NCBI RefSeq assembly: GCF_051020955.1
Contig: NW_027476521.1
Span: 1-64,000, forward strand
Direction of reading: 5' to 3'
Source: Megalopta genalis
Taxonomy: Eukaryota; Arthropoda; Insecta; Hymenoptera; Halictidae
Length of the DNA stretch: 64,000 nt
The position numbers and the translations under genes are program-made. Positions 39,241 to 48,647 of the stretch are shown here, piece by piece (within the stretch, counting starts at the first letter, position 1; each line of letters begins with the position of its first letter). The notes under the pieces are model-generated. The model ran no database searches, was not told the origin of the DNA, and worked only from the letters and a program-made list of their open reading frames with translations.

Positions 39241-41088
39241 TGCAAGTATGAAAGATCTAATAAAAGCATGAATGTGGTAAAATAGAAAATAAAATAAAAA
39301 ACATCAAAATAGATAAGGAATACATATCAAATACTATTGAGAATTAAATATACAGAAATTAAATTTTATACAAAACACATATTAAAAATATTATAAAGAT
39401 TATTTTGATGTTCAATATTTTAGAGTATGCAGAAATTTAGATACAGATGATAACTAGAAAAGGCTCAATAACAAGCACGCAGTAGTTAACTTTTCATTCT
39501 TACAAGGCACAGTAACTCGATCGAAAACTACTATTTATATTTTGTTAAATATTTTGTATTTGTATTTATGTAAAAGACATCAACATATATTTTAAATGTT
39601 TTTTACGAAGTGCACCATAGATAAAGAAAACCATATAATTTGTCGAAAACTTCGGACGCCACTTTAATGGGCACAGTAATTAACACACTTAACCTATCTG
39701 ACTATCACACTGAACTGGCGATTAACAGTCATGGAATCCATATAATATCGGTTTTAAACAATGGAAACTGTTTGATGAGAATTTTTCGGTTCTCCATAAT
39801 TCTTTCACGAATTGAAACCGATGACATAATTGTTTTCAATCCCTACTTTATGAAGGTATATTCAAGTATGTAAAAAAGTTTGAATCTTCTAAATTCTAGC
39901 AAAAGTCATCCGCAAATCTATTCGTAGCCTTCAAATAAAGATACAGATAAAAGATGAAAATTTTATTCGACGCCACGAATAAATGTGCTTTGCATAAAAA
40001 ATGTATGTATTGGAAGTGGATGTAAAATGAAATGTGCACTGATACTTTCTGGTAGAAAAATATCTTTACTTCGCGACATGTGAAGAAGCTCAAAGAAGAA
40101 GAAACTCAACGGGCTAGAATGCCGGACGAATAGATAGCACACTTTAAAGTTAACGTAATTTAGATTTATTTAAGGTAATAACCAAGATTCTAATACTATA
40201 CAGATTTGTAAATTACTGTTATGAACATACACAAATGAAATAAATTACGTTACGCCAGTTTAAACAATTTTACTTAGAAGAAAAGAATTTTTATGGAAAT
40301 ATAGTGGGAAAAGTGATAGCATATTTAACTAAGAATTATGTTGCGGCGCCATGTAATTCCAAATAAAAAAACATGTAGAAAGTGTAGAAGAATATTTTTT
40401 GTTTGGGATTTAGTATTCGAGAAAATCGAGATTGAAAATTTGCTAAGCGATGTACATCGCTTATAGCTGGAAAAACGTATGTATGAAGTAAGAATTCAAA
40501 CCTGGTTTTCTCGAAAACAAAATCCTAAAAAAAAAGAAGTTATTCCATATCATTTTCATTTCTTTTTTATGAAGAATAACCCGGTGCCCGCTTGTATATA
40601 GATTCAGGAATACCCTGCATTTTTCAACAGGATGATGCCGCGAATTTTTTTCTCGAGGATTGATCAGCAAGGTCATATCGCTAAAAATTTTGCGAAAATC
40701 ATAACCATGCAAATGGCAGACAATTTCGAAACATTTTCGAATGACAAAAATGTATTTAAGATGAGAAGGAGCAAGAAGAGCAAAAACTAATAAAGAAACT
40801 ACGTAGATAATAATGACTGTTAATAAATGGAAAGATGGAGTCACAAAACATTAGGCATCTGATATAATTCCTTGATTTATTAACATGCATAATTTTTAGT
40901 GATGTGTGCCAATATTTTGTCCCATTGTATTTCTATACAAATTCTCTTTTTCAAATAAAATTGTTTACACTTGCGAAATGCAATTTTATTTCATTTGTGT
41001 ATGTTTATAGTGGTATGTTGCAAATTTATATGGAAACAGGATTTTGTTTGTAATGTTACGTAAATAAAAATAACATTAGTTTTAAAGT
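39241..41088. other. AT-rich intergenic; weak transposon trace near 40.5 kb
   Basis: Open frames of 65-127 codons at 39640-39873 and 40461-40844 resemble nothing and lack good starts or splice sites. At about 40495-40620, TTTTCTCGAAAACAAAATCC is followed by ATAACCCGGTGCCCGC and TTGTATATA, like the ends of degenerate insect mariner or MITE repeats. I see nothing else. Confidence 0.35.
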
Positions 41089-41320
41089 ATGCCATCTTTT
41101 TGTCGGATACGGTATGTGGCGGCCACGGCGACGGGCATCGCACCGCGCTTGGCGAGCGAGAGCCGCGGGGATGCGAACGGCGGCCGACCCGATGTCGCCA
41201 ACGATCTTTTGTCCGTCATTTGTTCGAACAGTCGAACTGAGTCGCGGCCCGGGTGTAAAAAGTTAGTTAGTTTCGTTAACGTTGATTCTCGAGCGATCAC
41301 GAATAAACAGTAAATCACGA
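41089..41320. other. GC-rich island, possible transposon fragment
   Basis: A GC-rich block in AT-rich surroundings, open in one frame on each strand, ending with ATCACGAATAAACAGTAAAT. This could be a fragment of an LTR (with a polyadenylation signal) or of a gene. It is not recognised. Confidence 0.25.
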
Positions 41321-42518
41321 ATGGCTCTCGACTCCCACACTATATTACCTCGAAACGAAAACCAGGATACTTAGAACGCATAATCGGAGTCTTGAGACCA
41401 ATCATCCACACCTTCCAATCTTTATTTGAAAAACGATTTTATGAATATTGATTTGTTTTTGTTTTCGAACAATATAAAGTACGTGTTGATAATTAAATAG
41501 TATTTTTATTAGTCGGGCAAATTCTCGACGAATAAAATGATTTATTTCGTACTCGTCGAATAAAGATACTTATTTTATTCGGACCCTCCAATGTCCAATA
41601 AAGATAAAGTATCTTTTGTTCGAAACGTTTTTATAATTTATTGTCTGAATAATGTACAACTTTGTTGGGTTGTCATTTGTTTCGCAATTACAATAATCTG
41701 CAATATTTATATCTTTTTTTATACAGCAAATTATACAGCATACTATTCGGAAGATGCAAATGAATATCAGCATAAATTATCCTGTAAAAATATCGTACCG
41801 TATTCATGATGAAATAGTCGAAAATGTAAAATGGTAGATGTTCTTAATCGAGTAGTACATATATTTAATCGATCCAAAAGTTCCAGTCATATTACTACGA
41901 GATCGGTTAATATGGTATAAAACAATAATGCATCGTCATACATAATAAAATTCGTTGATTAGAAGCAAATTAAAAAGATTAAATATTTAAATTATAGAAA
42001 AAATTATAACTTAAATTACATTGCAGCTACTGCAGTAACTCGAAATTTTATATTATTTTCACGATTCCCATAGTGTCGTTAATATTATTTATTCCAAGTA
42101 GAGAGAATAGCAAATATACGAGCAAACCCTAACAGAAAATTTGAAAAATTTGGAACATTGATTGCAATAGATTATGTTATTGAGGAATAGTCTTTTCTCT
42201 ATTCCTGTGAAAAAGAAACATCAATTATTTTACTTCCTCATTACTTTGGACCACAATTTTCAACAAAGAAGAAGTAGACAACATTCTGTAATATATCAGA
42301 AAGGGTCTAGGATTTATTTAAAAATGGTTTCATCAAAAAGGAACAAAATACGTCGAGATACACCATATGCTGTGCAATGCTTCGAAATTCTCGTTTATGA
42401 TAACAATGGTAAAAAGAAACTGCGTGCTGCAGCATAGTTTTGGGACAGACCTCTCGTCCTCGACAGCAATTCCAGAGAATACTATTTTATGACACCCTCA
42501 AGTGACTTTTTCGTTTAG
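41321..42518. other. AT-rich intergenic, no convincing gene
   Basis: An inverted repeat, AAAGATACTT near 41562 and AAGTATCTTT near 41606, flanks a TTTTATTCGG segment. A frame at 42174-42437 is rich in Lys/Arg and has no recognised similarity. Confidence 0.35.
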
Positions 42519-42684
42519 GGTCTCCGAGGAGAAGAATCAAGCCGTCAGAGGAATGACTAACAGACGACTCGAGGCAATAGATACGAATGTGCACACTGGA
42601 GGCGAGCAGGACAAAGATGGCTCTCAACATCGAGATCACATCGAATTAGGAAAGGACGAGAGAAATAGTATATGCTTTTTATAG
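42519..42684 (+). CDS. Possible terminal coding exon, unrecognised
   Basis: A pyrimidine-rich acceptor, CTTTTTCGTTTAG, precedes a frame reading VSEEKNQAVRGMTNRRLEAI then DTNVHTGGEQDKDGSQHRDH, hydrophilic, ending TAG at 42684. The composition is more coding-like than its AT-rich surroundings. No upstream exon was found, and a false frame remains quite possible. Confidence 0.25.
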
Positions 42685-43380
42685 AATTGTTCGATAAAAT
42701 CCATTTAAGAAGAAATTATTTTTTAAAAAATTGACCTAAGTACCAAAAAGAAATTTTGTAGGAATTACAGCTGGTTAAAACTACAGAAAATAATTATAAT
42801 ATTCAATTTTTAAATTTTATCTTATTTTGTCAATAACAGATTAGCATACTGAAAATTTCATCGAAATCTGTAGAATATCATTCAAGTTACACAAGCCGAT
42901 TTTGATGAAACTTATGGAAGGCTTAAGTCTTCGAAAATATTTGAGGCGATCTTGTATCAGAAACCATCCGTATTGAAGATACCAGCGCGGCGGAGTGGTA
43001 GTCACCGCCGCGGAATGAGAGTATCGATATTTACAATGTGGCTGCGAATTTCGAGTAGTTTCTGCAGTTCTATCGTTCTTTTTTTAAATCCTTCTTGAAG
43101 TCTAAATTGAAATCATTTTTGTATTCCTTGCATGATAATTAAAGCCTGCTTAAACCGCAATTAAATAACTACAAGATGAGTACTATTAAACGTCAAGATG
43201 TAGAACAAACTAGTATATCTTAATGTTCCTAACCGTATAATTAAATCAAAGATTTTAAACTTCAATTTAAAAATATTAATTTTACATCCTCATATTTAAT
43301 TATAGTTCATCGAAAGTTCATAGGAAGACTCATTTTTTTCGTAAGTTAAATTTGAAAAATTGTTTTTTGCCAAAAGTTAC
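42685..43380. other. AT-rich intergenic, no gene seen
   Basis: A short GC patch (CCAGCGCGGCGGAGTGG) near 42984 stands out. Nothing else is recognised. Confidence 0.45.
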
Positions 43381-43737
43381 CTTTTTTTTTATCGTGGGGG
43401 AAATCTGCTGGCCAGACACCCACGCCCCGCCCCGGGGGGGGGCGAGGGTAGTGCGAGGTTTGACCCGCTAAAACCCCCACGGCGGCCTAGGGCGCTGGCG
43501 ATTACTGGGGGAGCCACGGGAACTCTAAACGAACACAACCGCGGCTCCCCCTCGCCTGGCCGGCCACCAGGATGGAATGGCGGTGGCCGGCCGCGTCCCG
43601 GGGGAGATTTATCCTCCCCCATGAATAATCTTGGTTCGGCGGTGCGGTGGACCGCTCCTCGCACCGCCTCGTCACGACGGCCGCTTTTCAATGAGGGTGC
43701 CCAGGGCCCCCGCCCTGATCACGATACGAAGAGATAA
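43381..43737 (-). mobile_element. Probable 3' end of a non-LTR retrotransposon (5'-truncated)
   Basis: On the minus strand a very GC-rich segment ends CCAGCAGATTTCCCCCACGA followed by a run of A (the plus-strand T run near 43382-43391). This is the form of a LINE 3' untranslated region with poly(A) tail; R1/I-like elements of insects end in similar CCCCACGATAAAA sequences. Inside are proline/glycine/arginine-biased frames on both strands, which I do not call genes. No reverse transcriptase is present. Confidence 0.5.
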
Positions 43738-43817
43738 TAAGAACGCATCACGAACCTTGTCTGTGCTATTTGTGATGGGGCAAATTACCAACCGCGACCG
43801 TCGTACCACGAGCGATG

Positions 43818-43853
43818 ACCGTAATATTTACGATTGGCCCGCTCAGCGTATTG
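43818..43853 (+). repeat. Third, diverged copy of the 45-bp GGCCCG repeat
   Basis: CCGTAATATTTACGATTGGC continues with CCGCTCAGCGTATT. It aligns with the 45-bp repeat near 27366-27396 (CCGTAATATTCACTTTTGGC then CCGATCAGCTTACT). The hairpin half is not preserved. Confidence 0.55.
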
Positions 43854-44311
43854 TACAAGTCGTGCGAATGGCTCGAAGGCTGCGCGAGCTTGTTTACGTT
43901 TCCGGCCCGAAATTCTCGAACGTAAATCGCAGATTTAAGAGGTTAAGCAGCAAAAGTCAGGGGCTGAGACTAGACATATTTCCGCAAACCCAATCAGGTA
44001 GCCGCTTTCACAATTTCCCCTGCAGACTGAACGCGTGAAGTTCATTTTCAATGCAACATCTCACATTACATTGGAATAGTAGATTTTTTTGCAAAATAAA
44101 CATATTTTTCATCGATGGCAAGTATTAGGAGACGAATAAAGAAGTTCTATTTTAAAAAACTGAAGTTGATACTCTTTCAATTTCTATAGTATTTATAGAA
44201 AGCATTGAAATATGTTTTGTTTTGAGATTAAATGAAAACTTTATTTGATTACGATTGATATGTTTTTATAATTTGATGTCTAAGAAAAGTAATTTCCATT
44301 ATATATATGTA
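43854..44311. other. Intergenic, no gene seen
   Basis: A frame open to 44038 is short of evidence. The rest is AT-rich. Confidence 0.4.
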
Positions 44312-44482
44312 CAGGGCGTTCCACAATTATTTTAACAGCAGAAAATGAGGGATAGCTAAGGTCATTTGAAGTAACTTTTTCCTTTGCGAAAATACAATCC
44401 GCGGCTTTGTTTACGAGTTATTAACGATAAACACTGACCAATGAGAGGTGAAGTGCTGCTTTCGCATCAATGAACAAGTCAC
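44312..44482 (+). mobile_element. Dispersed insect repeat fragment next to the right-arm breakpoint
   Basis: Starts TACAGGGCGTTCCACAATTA, followed by CAGAAAATGAGGGATAGCT, GGTCATTTGAAGTAACTTTT and CAATCCGCGGCTTTGTTTAC. From memory this is a form very common in hymenopteran genomes. The element class is not clear to me (MITE or LTR). It ends about 60 bp before the right arm begins. Confidence 0.5.
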
Positions 44483-44541
44483 GGTCTGTGAACTTCCGAA
44501 TTTAATTTTATTACATTACAGTGATAATTTTAAGAAGAACG

Positions 44542-45178
44542 CTATTTATTCTTACTTCAGAATGTCTGAAGAATATTTACTAATTTTTCGAATTCAAAAT
44601 AATAAGTAATTTAACCGTGACGGCCGTTTTAATTTTCTAGTGTGCATGACACCTCGTGTGTAAGATACGAAATTTTTAAGCAAGGTGTACAGTGAAGTTT
44701 AACAAGGTACGTAAATGATATTTTAATTTAAATAATACCGTTTCCGAACACAGTTCAACGAATGATTCGCAAAGCTAATTTAATAATAAATATTCGCGTT
44801 AAAAGGCGTATGTAATTTGTATATGAAGAATATGATTAATAAAAAACTCACCCATTTAGTTGTAAATCCACTTCATGCACGGAAATGGGTGCAGGAGGAT
44901 AGTGCATTGACCTCGTACAATTTTTGATGAACTGCGCAGCTGATCTGTAGCCGACGGTGACGAAGAGAAGAATGTCTCCGGGCAGGCAATTTCAACGTTT
45001 ACTTTCACTACATGGTCACTAAACACTGATCACTTATCAATAATATTTATGGACGTACTTTCCGGGGTTAATATGTATGGCCCTGAAAAGAGCCGATTGT
45101 TTTATGCGACGCGATCGAAAAAAATTCGTGTCTTCTCTTTTCTATTATCGATTTGTATCCCTTCTTGTATTTCGTATA
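44542..45178 (-). other. Inner end of right arm with conserved splice donor
   Basis: Mirror of 29409-30046. The donor ATGG|GTGAGT (minus strand, boundary at 44852) is unchanged. No protein frame is supported. Confidence 0.3.
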
Positions 45179-46179
45179 TCAGTGGAGCTTCCGAATATGG
45201 CAAATTGCGTGCTGTCTATAGACCATTTTGTGCAGAAAGTATTTCGGGCAATAATAACATTGGTAAGTTAGCGGTTCCTTGAACTGCGGTTCCGCTAGGG
45301 TTCTGTGCCCTGTTCTTGGCGCCAAGCGTAAATATTGTAGAGATTCTTGTGCGGTCGAATTCGAAGATGGACTCGCAGTCGAACTTACAGTCGAACTCGA
45401 ACTCGCAATCGAATTCGCAATTGGACTCGAAATCAATCTGTCAATCGAACTGGCAGACAAACTCGGATTGGAACTCGCAATCGTCCTCGCAACAGTCCTC
45501 GCAACCCTACTCGATTGTCTCTGTCTTCTTGACGACGGGTGTTTGCCGATCGTGTAGCTTTTCGATCTCTTTACAAGAAACCGTACTGCGAGCTGTTCAT
45601 GTATTTCGTCCATCGCAGCGGACGCCTCGTTATTCGCTCCATTTCTCGATCTCTGTAACGAAAAGCGAATATTTCGTTCTTATTACATATATATATTATT
45701 TTGTAAATTTGTATATTGGTTCGGTTGATCGCCAAATTACTTAATTGTATTTGTGAGAATAATTTAATGGATTTGAAAATTATTTCATCTATTGGTTAAA
45801 TACGGTAACAGAGAATGCATTATATTAATGAGAATGCATATATTAATTCAGTTAGTCGTTAAATAATTTATCGAGCCTGTATTTTAATTTTGTTTATCTC
45901 CAAATTATTAGATGAGTCTATTAACCATATCACTCTTTGAATGACCTCATGAATTTGTTATTAATTCTGTTGATCCGAATGCATTCTCTGACGTTAGTCA
46001 TTTAAGATTCTATAAAAAATGGCAATAAATTTTATAAACTAGTTACAATATACAAATTTGGACAACATAATTGTATGATCCTGAAACTACGGCGAACTTG
46101 CGAAATTAAAAGGTCAAAAATTAATTACCTCATTCGAAGGAGCGCAATCCTTGGCAAGATCAGTAATAGAGCGAGTCAT
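45179..46179 (-). CDS. Small C2H2 zinc-finger protein, two exons (right copy)
   Basis: Exon 1 is 46129-46179 and exon 2 is 45179-45652 on the minus strand, together 174 codons. Exon 1 encodes MTRSITDLAKDCAPSNE and ends GAG|GTAATT. The acceptor is CGTTACAG|AGA. The single finger C-X2-C-X12-H-X3-H is intact (YQCYYCPKYF then HAICH). The low-complexity Ser/Ala/Ile tract has the same length as in the left copy. Eight residues differ from the left copy, and there is no stop or frameshift. In exon 1 two of three observed base changes alter a residue, so strong purifying selection is not evident. The function is unknown. The two copies are transcribed towards each other, with their 3' ends facing the spacer. 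Confidence 0.62.
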
Positions 46180-46316
46180 AGTAAAAATCACTGTAAGAAT
46201 TCCTTCTAGTTGCACGGAAACTGTCACTTCGAAGACACTATATCAATTCCTTCTAGCTATACTAGCTGTTCAGACTCGTCGACGCAACGCAGATTTTCTG
46301 TGGCAAACAGGATCAA

Positions 46317-46400
46317 AATAAGAGGTAGAAGACGAAGCAAGTTGCTTTTATAAAAATCTGAAGCTACTGCGTTAGAATCTCGTTTCAGTTAGCCAATGGC
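46317..46400 (-). promoter_or_regulatory. Putative core promoter of the right zinc-finger gene
   Basis: TATAAAAG on the minus strand at 46345-46352, with the CCAAT-type box (GCCAATGG) near 46392. It mirrors the left arm. The base just upstream of the TATA differs (TTTTTATAAAAG versus TATTTATAAAAG). Confidence 0.45.
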
Positions 46401-47169
46401 AGGCCATCGGGTGGACCCAACCGTCCCTTTTATCCCCCCTTAATACGTTGAGCGCCACGTCAGCCATCGGTGGCTGACACTAGACTTTCCGTTTAGGCCG
46501 CGTCAACCACCACTGGCTGACATCGTGTAACATGATATAGAACTATAAAATTTACACTGTTTTATGGATTTACAGAAAAATTATTTCAAATTTACATAAT
46601 TTTGACTCATTACAGGATTAATGGATTTCATTCAAACACGGTAAAAATAATAACCGATCTCCTTTACGGGTATTACAAAATGTGACACCTCGCTTAGTCT
46701 TTCTCCTGGCCATTACTCTACCATGTTTTGTTACATTTTTATCATAACATAATTAACAATATTTTCGTACTTCAGAGCCTTTTCCCGGTTTTCTTTGGAG
46801 TTTGTGTTGTTGTTTTTTAGACCGTCTTTCACACACACTCTCGGACTGGCATTTTGACGCTTAGGGTTAAGGAAAATTTTTGTCTGCACAGGACCAAGTA
46901 CTGCAATGAACTGGTTTGTCGTAAAACTAATACCGGCCACGAATCCATTTCAATAAAATCTTATCTAGCGGGTCAAACGGTAAAGAGAACAAAACAGACT
47001 TGGCGTCTAACGTGTTGAATGAATGCTTATAAGGATCACGTTCTTAACGTAAACTATCTTCTGCTGCGATAAGAAACATTGGCTCTACAATCTCAGCGCT
47101 TTTAAGCGGCGCGCGTGGCCTGGCGGGGACTTCCTTAAAAATCAGCGTGGCGCTCAAATTGTTAACCGA
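46401..47169. other. Mirror of the left hairpin region, no convincing gene
   Basis: Carries the inverted TCAGCCATCGGTGGCTGACA hairpin pair near 46459-46525. The 69-codon non-ATG frame at 46731-46940 is again open with few changes. Confidence 0.4.
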
Positions 47170-47257
47170 CAATTACGGGCATAGCCCGTAGTACGCTGAT
47201 CGGGCCAAAAGTGAATATTACGGGCATAGCCCGTAGTACGATAATCGGGCCAAATAT
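47170..47257 (-). repeat. Two 45-bp repeats with 7-bp-stem hairpins (right)
   Basis: TACGGGCATAGCCCGTA occurs twice, 45 bp apart, each followed by a CGGGCCAAA-type sequence. Mirror of 27330-27416. Confidence 0.8.
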
Positions 47258-47383
47258 AAATATTAGCGGCGGCGCCCTTTTAAAATTATAAATATTTGAT
47301 AAGTAATTACAACCTGATGCAATAATTGTGGTAGATGCAAGTACTACAAAAAGTTTATTTATACGAAAATCAGTAATACAAAA

Positions 47384-48647
47384 TTAATAATCTGCAATAG
47401 TGTGATACAATTCGAAACATTCTGGTAGATGTAAGGGAACTTTGCACTTCTTACACTCCCACGTTGTTTCTATACGTTTTTCATGTTTTTGGCAAACCCT
47501 ACAAGGCTTTGACGGCCTTAATTTTGATGCTGCTGGGTCAATATGTTTTGGAAAATGAGCCCAATGCTTCGAGTGCAGTCTTTCTGGCATATCTCCGGAA
47601 GATAATTGTCCTCGTTCTCTATAATTCGGTTTTGGCATATTCTTCAATAGTGATTCGGCTATGTTGATCCTATAGTCAACGTAACATTGCTTCCACCCGT
47701 TATTTATTTCGTTGCATAAAATGTAGGAATTCAAAAGACCAGCAGATAAAAAAATTTTTTTTACTTCCTTTCATGTATTTCCTCACTACTGGAAAGCTTG
47801 CTAATATTTGGTCTTGGAGATCAATTCCATTCATTCCCTTGTTGTACTCTGTAATACAATGTGGTTTTGGAGTACGATTGGATCCTTGTGTAGTCATTTC
47901 GATGAGTCAGCCTTTTATGACGGGTTAAATTGCCTATAAGATAGGCGCCCCTTCAATTTCATGAGCGATTCATCAATAGCATTGTCTTCTTTCATTATAT
48001 ATACTTCTTTAAAGTTTTTGTTCAAATAATTGATCACACGTTTAATCTTGCTCAATTTATCTGTATTGACAAACAGATTATTGTTTGCGAAATGCAAACA
48101 CCTTGTAATTTGCAGATATCTTTTCAAAGGCATTCCATCGGCGTTTCAATAACAGCCCTCTTCGACCAATTCATTTGTTTTCCTGGTTTTTTTACCTGTG
48201 CCGTTATTATGGACAATGCAAAATATCTTTTGATTTCGTTAGAATCTACAGGAAACCAAGTGTCGTCGATTTCTCCTGTTCTGCATGGATTCTCTCGTAT
48301 TTGATCAGCATACCGGTTAGTTTCGGTTACAATATTTTGCCAGAATATGTCATCAAATAAATATTAGATTAAATATATCTAATTCTCTTCTACTTCCTCC
48401 TAAGTCAGAGTAAGGCTGCCTCTCTTAGGCTAGCAGTCATCGTATAGTCTCAGATTTTTGGACTATTTCTTATTTCTTTCCAAAGCCAGGGCTCTGGTAG
48501 TTGATCGTCGTCAGAAGTATCATCAATAACTAATCGCATGCATTTTCTTCGAACAGAACATATATTGTCACTACTGTCACTTTCGTTAGCAAAATTATTA
48601 GCACAATTCTCACTGCTCTCATCACGAAATCTTTTTCTTGAAAACAT
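47384..48647 (-). pseudogene. piggyBac-family transposase relic, right copy
   Basis: The same four pieces as in the left arm, on the minus strand: acidic N-terminus (48647-48450), ETNRYADQ and WFPVDSNEIKRYF (about 48360-48140), IDESLMKLKGRL (48133-47915), EYNKGMNGIDLQDQ (47897-47700), then the zinc ribbon ending IADY (47734-47384). The stop after NSPKI and the deletion of the second catalytic region are shared with the left copy. Private changes include D to V in the N-terminus and an altered sequence at the second frame break (ATGGAATGCC instead of ATGAAATGAC). Inactive. Confidence 0.88.

Noticed and set aside
40461..40844. 127-codon minus-strand frame with a hydrophobic start
   Set aside because: Crosses a degenerate dispersed repeat and A/T homopolymers. 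No family similarity or promoter.
43360..44038. Two overlapping Pro/Gly/Arg-rich frames as genes
   Set aside because: They lie over a GC-rich LINE-like tail, and biased composition explains the openness.
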